From NCBI GenBank assembly GCA_016206805.1, contig JACQQX010000049.1, forward strand, positions 1 through 39,108: a stretch of DNA of 39,108 bases, written 5' to 3'. The notes below the pieces were generated by a model. That model was not told the origin of the DNA. It searched no databases and saw nothing but the letters and a program-made list of their open reading frames with translations. The DNA comes from Candidatus Omnitrophota bacterium. Lineage in GTDB: Bacteria > Omnitrophota > Gorgyraeia > 2-02-FULL-51-18. The position numbers were made by a program, and so were the translations under genes. Shown here one piece after another: positions 18,477-26,928 of the stretch (positions are counted from its first letter, which is position 1; every line of letters starts with the position of its first letter).

Positions 18477-19649
18477 ATGTTTAAAATTGCCCAGCGCATG
18501 AGTGATGTTTCACCTTCCGCGACGCTGAAGCTGACGTCCAAAGCCAAGGCCATGAAAGCCAAGGGTTTGCCGGTGATCAGCTTTGGAGCGGGGGAGCCTG
18601 ATTTTGATACACCGGCGGCGGTGAAAGAGGAGGCGGTCCGCGCGCTTCAAGCCGGTTTTACCAAGTACACGCCGACATCGGGCATTCCGGAGCTGAGGGA
18701 AGCGGTTTGCCGGAAGTTTGAGGAAGACCAGGGCTTGAAATACACGCCGGAGAATGTTGTGATCTCCTGCGGCGCGAAACATTCGATTTATAATTTGATC
18801 CAGGTGCTTTGCGATCCGCAGGATGAAGTGCTTTTTTCATCCCCTTACTGGGTCAGTTATCCGGAAATGGTTTACCTGGCCGGCGGCAAGCCGGTCGCGA
18901 TTGAGACCACCCAAAAAGAAGGTTTCCGGCTTACGGCGGAAAAACTCAAAAGTGTTTTAACGCCGCGCAGCAAAATTTTGATTTTGAACAGCCCTTCCAA
19001 TCCCACCGGCGGGATTCTGGAGGAGAAAGACCTGGCGAGCCTGGCGGAAGTCATTCTGAAGCATAATCTTATTTGCATCAGTGACGAAATTTATGAGTAC
19101 TATATTTATAAGGGGCTGAAGCACAGCTCCATTGCCGCTTTAAGCGACGAACTCAAGAAACGAACGTTTGTGGTGAATGGCACCTCCAAAAGCTATTCGA
19201 TGACGGGTCTGCGCGTCGGGTACCTGGCCGGGGACGCGGAAGTGGTCAAAAAAATCGGGATTTTGCAGGACCATTCCACCTCCAATCCCGTTTCCATCAG
19301 CCAGCGGATGGCGGTGGCGGCTTTAAAACTTCCCAAGAGCTATCGCGCCCAAGTGCGGGAGATTTTTGAAAAAAGAAGCCATTTGATGCAGGGGCTTGTG
19401 GCCAAGGCCAAGGGGTTTGTTCCTTTTGAAGCGCAGGGAGCCTTTTACGTTTTCTGCGATATCGCCAGGACGGGTTTTGATTCGGAGTCGCTTTGCGATC
19501 GTTTGTTGGAAGAAGTGAATGTCGCCGCTATTCCCGGCAAGAGTTTTGGTTCGGATAAGCATGTCCGGTTTAGTTTTGCCTGCGGCGAAAAGGATATCGA
19601 GGAAGGGATTCAACGGGTTATCGGTTGGACCCAGAAGAACGTGAAATGA
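18477..19649 (+). CDS. PLP-dependent aminotransferase, aspartate type (class I)
   Basis: This cytosolic fold-type I aminotransferase probably transfers amino groups between aspartate and 2-oxoglutarate. It shows [10 protein letters not shown] near the N-terminus, the PLP-contacting N175 (SNPTGG), D203 and Y206, the Schiff-base lysine K238 in [11 protein letters not shown], and a C-terminal substrate-carboxylate Arg in VRFSFACG. At 390 aa it matches bacterial AspB/type Ib enzymes. There is no ribosome-binding site, and the upstream -10 implies leaderless translation. It overlaps the next gene (ATGA). Prephenate or other amino acceptors are possible alternatives. Confidence 0.9.
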   Translation: MFKIAQRMSDVSPSATLKLTSKAKAMKAKGLPVISFGAGEPDFDTPAAVKEEAVRALQAGFTKYTPTSGIPELREAVCRKFEEDQGLKYTPENVVISCGAKHSIYNLIQVLCDPQDEVLFSSPYWVSYPEMVYLAGGKPVAIETTQKEGFRLTAEKLKSVLTPRSKILILNSPSNPTGGILEEKDLASLAEVILKHNLICISDEIYEYYIYKGLKHSSIAALSDELKKRTFVVNGTSKSYSMTGLRVGYLAGDAEVVKKIGILQDHSTSNPVSISQRMAVAALKLPKSYRAQVREIFEKRSHLMQGLVAKAKGFVPFEAQGAFYVFCDIARTGFDSESLCDRLLEEVNVAAIPGKSFGSDKHVRFSFACGEKDIEEGIQRVIGWTQKNVK

Positions 19650-20740
19650 AAAAACATAAAGTGACATTGATTCCCGGTGACGGGATCGGGCCGGAAGTTT
19701 CTACGGCGGCGCGCCGCTGCATCGAAGCAACCGGAGTGGCGATTGACTGGGAAGTGGCGCATGCCGGCGCGGATGTAATGGAGAAGATGGGTACGCCGCT
19801 TCCCGATGAGGTGCTGGAATCCATTCGCCGCAATAAAGTGGCGATCAAAGGGCCCATCACCACGCCCGTGGGATCCGGTTTTCGATCGGTGAATGTGGCG
19901 CTTCGCAAAGAGCTGGAACTATACGCGTGTCTCAGGCCGTGCAAACTGTATGACGGCATCAAGAGCCTGCATCCCGGCGTCAACCTCATCATCGTCCGTG
20001 AAAATACCGAAGATTTGTACGCGGGCATTGAGTTTGAGGCGGGCGCCAAGGAAACGACAGCCCTTCTTGAAAAGATCAAGGAGCTCAATCCCAAAGCCAG
20101 GATGAACCCATGCCCCGCGATCAGCATCAAACCGATCTCGGAGTCGGCGACTCGGAAGATCGTGACGTTCGCTTTTGAAACCGCTTTGAAAAACGGCCGC
20201 AAGAAAGTCACGGCGGTGCACAAAGCCAATATCATGAAGTGCACGGACGGACTTTTCCTGCGCGTGGCAAAAGACGTGGCCAAGCAATATGAAGGCCGGA
20301 TTCAATTTGAAGACCGCATTGTCGACAATATGTGCATGCAGCTTGTCCAGCGGCCCAATGATTATGATGTTCTGGTGCTTCCGAATCTTTATGGCGATAT
20401 TATTTCCGATCTTTGCGCGGGGTTGATCGGGGGGTTGGGAATAGCGCCGGGCGCCAATATCGGGGATGAGGCGGCTTTGTTTGAAGCCACGCATGGCAGC
20501 GCGCCCAAGTATAAGGGTTTGAATAAGGCCAATCCCACCGCCATGATTTTGTCGGGTGTTCTCATGCTGAATCATTTGGGCGAAAAAGCCGCCGCCGAAC
20601 GGCTTGAAAAAGCGGTGGCCCATATTTTGAGAGAAGGCCGGTACGTCACCTATGATTTGAAGGCCGACCGCAATGATAAAACCGCGGTGGGCACCAGCCA
20701 AATGGCCGATGCGATTATTAAGGCAATGGGTCAACATTAA
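19646..20740 (+). CDS. Isocitrate dehydrogenase (IDH/IPMDH family)
   Basis: The enzyme oxidatively decarboxylates isocitrate to 2-oxoglutarate. From ATG 19646 (364 aa) the isocitrate-binding set S81, N83, R87, R97, R118 and Y125 has exactly the spacing of E. coli S113, N115, R119, R129, R153 and Y160. K193, D227, D251 and D255 supply catalysis and metal binding. Isopropylmalate dehydrogenases lack the Ser-X-Asn pair. The coenzyme site is mixed: K288-Y289 and Y336 resemble NADP enzymes, but Ala340 replaces the NADP-type Arg. The length is closer to NAD-type enzymes. The start overlaps the aminotransferase stop, linking 2-oxoglutarate supply to transamination. Confidence 0.88.
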   Translation: MKKHKVTLIPGDGIGPEVSTAARRCIEATGVAIDWEVAHAGADVMEKMGTPLPDEVLESIRRNKVAIKGPITTPVGSGFRSVNVALRKELELYACLRPCKLYDGIKSLHPGVNLIIVRENTEDLYAGIEFEAGAKETTALLEKIKELNPKARMNPCPAISIKPISESATRKIVTFAFETALKNGRKKVTAVHKANIMKCTDGLFLRVAKDVAKQYEGRIQFEDRIVDNMCMQLVQRPNDYDVLVLPNLYGDIISDLCAGLIGGLGIAPGANIGDEAALFEATHGSAPKYKGLNKANPTAMILSGVLMLNHLGEKAAAERLEKAVAHILREGRYVTYDLKADRNDKTAVGTSQMADAIIKAMGQH

Positions 20741-21651
20741 TGCCGCGTTTACTCGAAAGAACGCCGACTGAGAAAAGGCGCCTGCCGGACTGGTTTCGAA
20801 AAGATATCGCTCCGGGCCATGAGGCGGCCAAGACGGATCTTCTTTTGAAAGAGCTGGGGCTGCACACGATTTGTGAAAGCGGACGCTGCCCCAACCGTGA
20901 TGAGTGTTATTCGCAGAAGACCGCGACTTTCATGATCATGGGGGATATTTGCACGCGAAGCTGCCGTTTTTGTTCGGTGAGCACCGGCCGGCCGGGATCG
21001 CTGGAAGCGGATGAGCCGCAGCGGGTCGCTTCGGCGGCGCGGACGCTGGGCCTGGAGCATGTGGTGGTGACGTCTGTCAACCGAGATGATTTGCCGGATG
21101 AGGGCGCGGGGCATTTTGTGAGGGTTATTCAAGAGCTCAAAAAGATCTCGAAGGATATTATTATTGAAATCCTGACGCCTGATTTTAAAAGGACGCAAAG
21201 CCGGGCGGTGAGATTGATATTGGAAGCGGGTCCTGATATTTTTAATCACAATGTGGAAACGGTGCCGCGTTTTTATCGGGACGCCCGGCCGCAAGGGGAT
21301 TATCAACGATCGCTTGAAATATTTCGCGAGATTCGCTCGCGGTCCCAAACGGTGCTCACCAAAAGCGGCTTGATGCTGGGTTTGGGGGAGACCGAAGAGG
21401 AAGTGCTTCAAGTTTTGAAGGATTTGAAAAACGCGGGATGTGAAATGGTGACCTTGGGGCAGTATTTGCAGTCCAGTTCTCTCGGCTTGCCCGTCGCCGA
21501 GTACGTGCGGCCCGAGGTTTTTGCCAATTGGAAAGTCACGGCTCGGAGCCTTGGGTTTTCCTGGGTGGAAAGCGCGCCGTTTGTGAGAAGTTCTTATCAT
21601 GCCAAAGGATCTTTTGAGGAGTTAAAAAAATGCAAGAAGCCAATCGACTAA
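20740..21651 (+). CDS. lipA: Lipoyl synthase (radical SAM)
   Basis: LipA inserts two sulfurs into the octanoyl group of lipoyl domains and H protein. Both iron-sulfur sites are visible: auxiliary-cluster cysteines C45, C50 and C56 (CESGRCPNRDEC) and the radical SAM cysteines C71, C75 and C78 (CTRSCRFC). The C-terminal RSSY segment supplies the serine ligand typical of LipA. The 303 aa length is normal. The start overlaps the IDH stop by one base (TAATG) and its end overlaps the next aminotransferase by 22 bases. The octanoyl source (LipB or LplA) is not in the window. Confidence 0.96.
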   Translation: MPRLLERTPTEKRRLPDWFRKDIAPGHEAAKTDLLLKELGLHTICESGRCPNRDECYSQKTATFMIMGDICTRSCRFCSVSTGRPGSLEADEPQRVASAARTLGLEHVVVTSVNRDDLPDEGAGHFVRVIQELKKISKDIIIEILTPDFKRTQSRAVRLILEAGPDIFNHNVETVPRFYRDARPQGDYQRSLEIFREIRSRSQTVLTKSGLMLGLGETEEEVLQVLKDLKNAGCEMVTLGQYLQSSSLGLPVAEYVRPEVFANWKVTARSLGFSWVESAPFVRSSYHAKGSFEELKKCKKPID

Positions 21652-22814
21652 AAAGACTGCCGCTCTATCTTTTCACCATCATTGACGAGCTTAAGCGCCG
21701 AGCCCGGGAGCGCGGCGTGGACGTCATCGACTTCGGGATGGGCAGTCCCGACAAGCCGGCGCCGGCGCATGTGATCGAGAAGCTTTGCCAGGCGGCTCAT
21801 GTCACTGAAAACCACCGCTATTCGCGCGCCGATGGGGATGTGGAAAAGAGGCTTCGCCAGGCCATCGCCAAGTGGTATCACAAGAAATTCAACGTCGTGC
21901 TGGATCCCAACACGGAAGTGCTGCCGTTGATTGGCTCCAAAGAAGGCATCGCGCATTTGTCACTGGCTTATCTCAATAACGACGATATCGCGTTAGTCCC
22001 CAGCCCGGCGTATCCGGTGCACTTTAACGGCGTCATCATGGCCGGCGGTATTTTGGTTAACGTTCCCATGACTCCGGAGAACGGTTTTCTGCCGCAGCTT
22101 GAGAATATTCCCAAAGAAGTGGTGAAGATGGCCAAGCTCATATTCTTGAGCTATCCCCACAATCCAACGGGCGCTGTCTGCGACATAAAGTTTTTCGAGC
22201 ATGTGGTCCAATGGGCCACCGGCAAAGATATTATCGTGGCGCACGACCTGACGTATTCCGATATCGTGTTTGACGGTTACAAGGCTCCGAGCTTTCTTCA
22301 AGTGAAAGGCGCCAGGGAAATCGGTATTGAGTTCCATACCCTTTCCAAGTCCTACAATATGGCGGGGTGGCGCATCGGTTTTGTCGTCGGCAACGCCCAA
22401 ATCTTAAAAACACTTTCCAAGACCAAGAGTTATGTGGACTTCGGTATTTTTCGCGCCGTGCAGGAAGCGGCGACGGCGGCCTTGGAAGGTCCTCAGGATT
22501 TTGTCGATGACATGGTGAAGCTGTACAAGGAACGCCGCGACGCGCTGGTGGACGGCCTCAACTCCATTGGCTGGAAAACCGAAAAGCCCAAGGCGACGTT
22601 TTATGTTTGGACGCGCATTCCGGCCAAATACTCCGCGCTGACGGCGCTGGAATTTGCCACGCTGATGGTGGACGAAATCGGAGTGGCGGTGGCTCCCGGA
22701 ACCGGGTTTGGAGAATACGGCGAAGGGTGGGTGCGTTTCGCGCTGGTGGAACCGACCGACCGCATCAAGATCGCGATCGGAAAAATCAAAAAACTTCTCG
22801 AAGAACAGGCGTAA
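21630..22814 (+). CDS. Aminotransferase class I, AlaC-like
   Basis: This is a second fold-type I PLP enzyme. Its beginning (RLPLYLFTIIDELKRRAR, then DFGMGSPDKPAP) is typical of the AlaC/YfdZ group, glutamate-pyruvate transaminases related to LL-diaminopimelate aminotransferase. PLP contacts include HNPTGA at 177-182 and the Schiff-base lysine K240 in LSKSYNMAGWRIG. The 394 aa length is normal. It starts inside lipA (22-base overlap) and is the last gene of this operon. Alanine synthesis is the likeliest role; LL-DAP or methionine transamination remain possible. Confidence 0.85.
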   Translation: MQEANRLKRLPLYLFTIIDELKRRARERGVDVIDFGMGSPDKPAPAHVIEKLCQAAHVTENHRYSRADGDVEKRLRQAIAKWYHKKFNVVLDPNTEVLPLIGSKEGIAHLSLAYLNNDDIALVPSPAYPVHFNGVIMAGGILVNVPMTPENGFLPQLENIPKEVVKMAKLIFLSYPHNPTGAVCDIKFFEHVVQWATGKDIIVAHDLTYSDIVFDGYKAPSFLQVKGAREIGIEFHTLSKSYNMAGWRIGFVVGNAQILKTLSKTKSYVDFGIFRAVQEAATAALEGPQDFVDDMVKLYKERRDALVDGLNSIGWKTEKPKATFYVWTRIPAKYSALTALEFATLMVDEIGVAVAPGTGFGEYGEGWVRFALVEPTDRIKIAIGKIKKLLEEQA

Positions 22815-22818
22815 CAAA

Positions 22819-22956
22819 TTAACAGTCTGCTGAAAAACCCCCCAAGTCGTCATCTCGAAGCCCAGGAGGGGCTGCGAGATCTCGTTTTTCAGATCGAGAT
22901 TTCTCAGTCGCCGAGGCGACTTCGAAATGACACGGGGTTTTTCAGCAAACTGTTAA
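22819..22956. mobile_element. Nested inverted-repeat element (MITE/REP-like)
   Basis: A 138-base element is bounded by 23-base inverted repeats (22819-22841 and 22934-22956) with a single mismatch, beginning TTAACAG at each end. Inside lies a second inverted pair, GTCATCTCGAAG (22849-22860) and CTTCGAAATGAC (22920-22931), which has the GTCAT tip of the REP elements elsewhere in the window. It encodes no protein. It lies 4 bases after the aminotransferase stop and could also act as a transcription terminator because the arms are A/T- and C/G-run rich. Mobility is inferred from structure only. Confidence 0.65.
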
Positions 22957-22960
22957 CCGT

Positions 22961-22988
22961 TTGGCGCGAGATTAAATACCCGTAGAAT
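22961..22988 (+). promoter_or_regulatory. Candidate sigma70-type promoter for the glycolipid operon
   Basis: TTGGCG (22961-22966) and TAGAAT (22983-22988) are spaced 16 bases apart, with four and five matches to consensus. The promoter begins just outside the nested repeat element. Transcription would start near 22995 and give a leader of over 200 bases before the TTG start at 23209. Confidence 0.55.
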
Positions 22989-23208
22989 GGGACCTAAGGA
23001 TAGTGTAGGCTCAGCCACGGCGTGGTCGATCTGGTCGATCGGTAGCGGTGACGAAGCCCGTATCATCTATCGGTTGCGTCTTTCGTCTCAGACTTTGACG
23101 CTACCGTTACCGAATACCGATACGGGCTTCGTTACCGCTAGACGCAACCTATGTTCTGCCGGAGCTCACCAGCGATTGAATTCATAAGTGAACGAGGGGG
23201 GATAGCGG
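22989..23208 (+). promoter_or_regulatory. Structured 5' leader with a 22-bp stem, class unknown
   Basis: This non-coding stretch contains two arms, 23043-23064 and 23119-23140, that pair over 22 positions in RNA with only one G-U wobble. A 9-base pair (23072-23080 with 23141-23149) would compete with that stem because one half lies in its loop. A tandem 9-base repeat TGGTCGATC (23023-23040) and a small CCACG/CGTGG hairpin (23015-23025) precede it. No known riboswitch is recognised. It could be a regulatory leader, a small RNA or another palindromic element. Confidence 0.5.
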
Positions 23209-24306
23209 TTGCGCATTCTTCTCATGTATGTGCATGAGTATTCGGGCCATCATCATGCCGCGTTGGCGCTTGAGAAAGCTTTTCGCGCCATTCAGCCGCG
23301 CTCAGAGTGCCTGCTGGTGGACGCGCTGCGCTACACGCATCCGCTGCTGGAAGGGCTCATCCGCCGCACCTATCTTGAAATCATCAAGAAAAGACCCGAA
23401 GTCTGGGAGCATCTTTATGACAATCCCTGGGTGGTTCAAAACACTCAAAAAATGCGGCGGCACATTCATGACTCGGATTCGGGCAAACTTTCAAAACTGC
23501 TTTCAGAATTTAAGCCTGACGCGGTAGTCTGCACTCAGGCTTTTCCCTGCGGAATGGTTGCCGCTTATAAAACCAAGCACGCGGCGGCGTTGCCGTTGTA
23601 TGGCGTGCTCACCGATTATTTTCCTCATTCCTACTGGGTTTTGGACCACGTGACCCATTATTTTGTGCCATGCGAAGAGGCGAAAACCCGGCTTTATGAA
23701 AACGGTATTTTTGAGCGGCGGATATCGGTTTCGGGAATCCCGGTGGAAGGCTTGCGCGACCGTCATTCCCGCCGCGCCCGTTCAGGGACGCCTAAGGTTT
23801 TGGTGATGGGCGGGAGTCAGGGGCTTGGTCCGATTGAAAAAATCGTCATGGCGCTGGACCGAAACAATGAAGCGTTCGATATCATCGTGACGACCGGCAA
23901 AAACCAAAAACTCTTCAAAACCCTTCAAAAATATCATAAAACCGCGCGGAAAAATATTCAGGTTCTTTCTTATGAGTCGAATGTGCCGGAGCTGATGGCG
24001 CAAGCGTCGATTCTAGTGACGAAACCCGGCGGGCTGACGATTACCCAGGCGATGAATGCCGGTTTGCCGATCGTTTTTATTGACCCCATCCCGGGGCAGG
24101 AAGCGCAAAACGCCTCATTTCTTTTAAAGCATAAAGCGGCTCTTGAGGCCAAATCGGTTTCGGAGGTCGCGCTTTTTACGGCACAGCTTCTGCGTTTTCC
24201 GGCCAAGATGGAAGCGATGAAAAAGAGTATGACTCGATTGGCCCGGCCGGACGCTTCCATCCGCATCGCTCGCAGTATTTTGAGCCGGGAGTTTATCGGG
24301 CGATGA
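23209..24306 (+). CDS. MGDG synthase/UgtP-like glycosyltransferase (GT28 type)
   Basis: This predicted membrane-associated glycosyltransferase transfers a sugar from a UDP-sugar, probably to diacylglycerol or a related lipid. The N-terminal half has the MGDG-synthase type start with SGHHHAALAL. The C-terminal half shows the GT28 donor site: VLVMGGSQGLGPIEK, then TKPGGLTITQAMNAGLPIVF and PGQEAQNA. At 365 aa it has normal length. The start is TTG at 23209, with a run of seven purines (AGGGGGG) about 7 bases upstream. It overlaps the acyltransferase by 4 bases (ATGA). The acceptor lipid cannot be read from sequence. Confidence 0.85.
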   Translation: MRILLMYVHEYSGHHHAALALEKAFRAIQPRSECLLVDALRYTHPLLEGLIRRTYLEIIKKRPEVWEHLYDNPWVVQNTQKMRRHIHDSDSGKLSKLLSEFKPDAVVCTQAFPCGMVAAYKTKHAAALPLYGVLTDYFPHSYWVLDHVTHYFVPCEEAKTRLYENGIFERRISVSGIPVEGLRDRHSRRARSGTPKVLVMGGSQGLGPIEKIVMALDRNNEAFDIIVTTGKNQKLFKTLQKYHKTARKNIQVLSYESNVPELMAQASILVTKPGGLTITQAMNAGLPIVFIDPIPGQEAQNASFLLKHKAALEAKSVSEVALFTAQLLRFPAKMEAMKKSMTRLARPDASIRIARSILSREFIGR

Positions 24307-25148
24307 GCGTCGTTTATTACGGCTATGTGGCCGTTGATAAGATCTCCCGATTATTGCCCAAAAAAGCCGTTGGGAACGCCGCCTACTTTTTTGGAAAGTT
24401 GTACGCGCGATTTTTTTCCAAAGATATCGGCGCGATAGAGGAAAATTTGAAGGCGGTTTTGCCCGATGGGAACGCGCGCCGCGCTTCGCGGGAACTGGTT
24501 GCCTCGTTTGCCGTTTATTTGGCCGATCTTTTCTACAGTCATCGATTTTCGGCGGACTTCGTCCGGAAAAATGTCACGGTTCGTGGCCGGCAGTATTTGG
24601 ATGAAAGCCTGGCCGGGGGAAAAGGGGTTCTCCTGGTGTCGGCGCATCTGGGGAACTGGGAGCTGGGGGGAGCGGCGCTGGCGAAACTAGGCTATCCGCT
24701 GCATGGCATTGCTTTGAAGCACGCGGATCCGCGGATCGAAGCGCTTTTTGAACAGCGGCGGCGGGAGCATGGGCTGCGGGTGATTCCCTACGGCAGTTCG
24801 CTTCATGAATGTTACCGGGTTCTCAAAAGAAACGGGATTGTGGCTTTAAACGGGGACCGGCTTTTCCATGGGGAAGGCATTCCCGTGCGATTCCTGGGCC
24901 GGCAGGTGTTTTTCCCGAAAGGGTTGTCCAAGTTGAGTCTGGCCACCGGCGCCGCCGTGGTTCCCGCTTTTTTTATCAAATCCGGCCAGGACCGGTATGA
25001 ACTGGATATCCAAAGCCCTATTGCTCCGGCCGAGCCCGAAGCGATGACGCAGGAATTTGCCGGCCGCGTGGAAGCGCAAGTCCGCCGGCATCCGCTGCAG
25101 TGGTTTATTTTTCAAAAATTCTGGGACGCGCCCAAATGGCCGGAATAA
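24303..25148 (+). CDS. LpxL/HtrB-like lysophospholipid acyltransferase
   Basis: This inner-membrane acyltransferase belongs to the lipid A biosynthesis (LpxL/HtrB) family. The catalytic HX4E motif is at H115-E120 (SAHLGNWE), followed by a NGDR segment and FPKGLSKLSLATGAAVVP. An N-terminal hydrophobic stretch (AYFFGKLYARFF) may anchor it. At 281 aa it is slightly shorter than E. coli LpxL. It is coupled by ATGA to the upstream glycosyltransferase and overlaps the next gene by 13 bases. It could acylate lipid A or, given its partners, a glycolipid. Confidence 0.87.
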   Translation: MSVVYYGYVAVDKISRLLPKKAVGNAAYFFGKLYARFFSKDIGAIEENLKAVLPDGNARRASRELVASFAVYLADLFYSHRFSADFVRKNVTVRGRQYLDESLAGGKGVLLVSAHLGNWELGGAALAKLGYPLHGIALKHADPRIEALFEQRRREHGLRVIPYGSSLHECYRVLKRNGIVALNGDRLFHGEGIPVRFLGRQVFFPKGLSKLSLATGAAVVPAFFIKSGQDRYELDIQSPIAPAEPEAMTQEFAGRVEAQVRRHPLQWFIFQKFWDAPKWPE

Positions 25149-25855
25149 ATAAGAGCGACGTCCTCGTGCTGATTCCCGCGTATAACGAAGCAAAAAATAT
25201 TCGTCGCGTGGTTTCGGCGGTGATGAGCGGGGGTTTTCCGGTTTTGGTGGTCGATGACGCTTCGCAGGATAGAACGTTGGCTGAGATAGCGGGGCTGCCG
25301 ATTCACACGCTTCGTCTCCCCGAAAATAAGGGGAAGGGCGCCGCGCTGAGAGCGGGTTTTGCCTGGTTTCTGGAAAAGCGCTATCAAGCCCTGATCATGA
25401 TGGACGCTGACGGGCAGCATGACCCGGCGGAGCTGGATGTGTTTATGGACGCGCTTCAAAAAGAAAATGGCGCCGTTCTCCTTATCGGTAACCGGATGCA
25501 TAATCCGCTCGAGATGCCGCTCTTGCGGCGTGTCACCAACCGGTTTCTTTCAGGAACACTTTCTTTTTTAGCCCGCCGGAGTGTCCCCGACAGCCAGTGC
25601 GGTTTTCGCGCGCTGACCCGCGCGGCAATCCAGAGGATGAGATTGCAAACCAACCGTTTTGAAATTGAGTCGGAAATGGTTTTGGAGGCCGCGCGCGCGG
25701 GCTGCGTCATCCGTTCGGTGCCGATCCGGTCTGTTTATGAGGGGGCGGCGAGCCAAATCAACCCCTGGAGGGACACGCTGCGATTTTTGCGCTTTCTGGG
25801 AGGGTACTTGGCTCAGCGTGGGCTTGTGTTTTTTCGCTCACAAGGGGAAAAATAA
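25136..25855 (+). CDS. Family 2 glycosyltransferase, dolichyl-phosphate mannose synthase-like
   Basis: This GT-A fold glycosyltransferase probably uses a nucleotide sugar and a polyprenyl-phosphate or lipid acceptor. It has the start LVLIPAYNEAKNIRRVV, VDD at 39-41, GKGAALRAGF at 67-75 and the metal-binding DAD at 90-92 (MDADGQHDP). A C-terminal hydrophobic segment follows (LRFLRFLGGYLAQRGLVFF). I choose ATG 25136 (239 aa), since longer starts extend into the acyltransferase. It overlaps that gene by 13 bases and ends the three-gene envelope unit. Confidence 0.85.
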   Translation: MAGINKSDVLVLIPAYNEAKNIRRVVSAVMSGGFPVLVVDDASQDRTLAEIAGLPIHTLRLPENKGKGAALRAGFAWFLEKRYQALIMMDADGQHDPAELDVFMDALQKENGAVLLIGNRMHNPLEMPLLRRVTNRFLSGTLSFLARRSVPDSQCGFRALTRAAIQRMRLQTNRFEIESEMVLEAARAGCVIRSVPIRSVYEGAASQINPWRDTLRFLRFLGGYLAQRGLVFFRSQGEK

Positions 25856-25871
25856 CCACAATATATGGTAT
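25856..25871. promoter_or_regulatory. Candidate NrdR box
   Basis: The core CAATATATGGT (25859-25869) matches the known NrdR-box consensus CwAtATaTwGT at ten of eleven positions. NrdR is the ATP/dATP-sensing repressor of ribonucleotide reductase genes, and this site lies just upstream of the nrdB -35. A weaker copy may exist at 25904-25914, but its 45-base spacing is not the usual one for paired boxes. nrdR itself is not in the window. Confidence 0.6.
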
Positions 25872-25876
25872 TTTTC

Positions 25877-25905
25877 TTGACAGTGGGCGGGAATTGAAAT
25901 AGACT
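25877..25905 (+). promoter_or_regulatory. Promoter of nrdBA
   Basis: A consensus TTGACA (25877-25882) and TAGACT (25900-25905) are separated by 17 bases. Transcription would start near 25912, leaving a short leader of about 40 bases before the nrdB ATG at 25954. AAGGAG and a second AAGG (25941-25950) give a good ribosome-binding site. Confidence 0.75.
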
Positions 25906-25953
25906 GAAAATTGTAACCCAAGTGCGCGACAATTGAGCATAAGGAGAAGGAAA

Positions 25954-26910
25954 ATGGAGCTTTTGCTCGCCGAAAACAAGGATCGTTTTGTCCTTTTTCC
26001 CATCCGCTACGAAGAAGTCTGGAAGATGTACAAGAAAGCCGAAGCCAGTTTCTGGACCGCGGAAGAGATCGATCTTTCCCATGACTACAAAGACTGGGAG
26101 AAGATGACGGACAATGAGCGTTTTTTTATTTCACGGGTGCTCGCGTTTTTTGCGGCGTCCGACGGGATCGTCAACGAGAACCTCGCGGTGAATTTTATGC
26201 GTGAAGTCCAGCTGCCGGAGGCGCGTTGTTTCTATGGTTTCCAAATCATGATGGAAAATATCCACTCAGAGACTTACTCCCTCCTGATCGACACTTACAT
26301 CAAGGACCCGCAGGAAAAACAAAAACTTTTTCAGGCTTATGAAACCGTGCCGTGCGTGAAGAGAAAAGCGGATTGGGCGCTTCGGTGGATCGGGCAGGGA
26401 AGTTTTGCCGAGAGGCTTGTGGCATTCGCGGCGGTGGAGGGGATTTTTTTCTCCGGCAGCTTCTGTTCGATCTTCTGGCTCAAGAAACGCGGGCTCATGC
26501 CGGGCTTGAGTTTCTCGAACGAGCTCATTTCTCGCGACGAAGGGCTGCATTGTGATTTTGCGTGCTTGCTTTACGGCATGATTGAGAATAAACTGTCCGA
26601 AGAAACGATTCACCAGCTCATCGGCAATGCCGTTGAGATCGAAAAAGAGTTTGTGCAGGACGCGCTGCCGGTGAGCCTGATCGGAATGAACGCCAAGCTC
26701 ATGTGCCAATACATCGAGTTTGTCGCGGATCGGCTGATTGTGGCGCTGGGATATCCCAAAAAGTACAACGCGACCAATCCTTTTGATTTTATGGAGCTGA
26801 TTTCACTGCAAGGCAAGACCAATTTCTTCGAAAAGCGCGTGGGCGAGTATCAAAAGGCCGGCGTCATGGCCAAAGAAGCCCATGCTTTCAGTTTAGAAGC
26901 GGACTTTTAA
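25954..26910 (+). CDS. nrdB: Ribonucleotide reductase class Ia, small (radical) subunit
   Basis: NrdB houses the diiron-tyrosyl radical used by NrdA to make deoxyribonucleotides. The metal ligands D70, E101, H104, E162, E196 and H199 and the radical tyrosine Y108 are all present. Segments such as [30 protein letters not shown] and [15 protein letters not shown] are close to animal R2 proteins. The C-terminal FSLEADF resembles the tail that docks in the large subunit. ATG 25954 (318 aa) is chosen for its AAGGAGAAGG site. It lies 18 bases upstream of nrdA. Confidence 0.96.
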   Translation: MELLLAENKDRFVLFPIRYEEVWKMYKKAEASFWTAEEIDLSHDYKDWEKMTDNERFFISRVLAFFAASDGIVNENLAVNFMREVQLPEARCFYGFQIMMENIHSETYSLLIDTYIKDPQEKQKLFQAYETVPCVKRKADWALRWIGQGSFAERLVAFAAVEGIFFSGSFCSIFWLKKRGLMPGLSFSNELISRDEGLHCDFACLLYGMIENKLSEETIHQLIGNAVEIEKEFVQDALPVSLIGMNAKLMCQYIEFVADRLIVALGYPKKYNATNPFDFMELISLQGKTNFFEKRVGEYQKAGVMAKEAHAFSLEADF

Positions 26911-26928
26911 CCCCCCGAGGGCCAAACG

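Noticed and set aside
22987-23187. Small plus-strand frame (66 codons) in the leader before the GT28-like gene
   Set aside because: Its ATG lies within the candidate -10 element, no ribosome-binding site precedes it, and the 22-bp stem imposes its sequence. A structured non-coding leader fits better.
25823-25843. CTTGTG/CACAAG inverted pair near the end of the GT2 gene, considered as a terminator
   Set aside because: The stem is only 6 bp with a 10-base T-rich loop and no T-run follows, so it does not meet the pattern of an intrinsic terminator.
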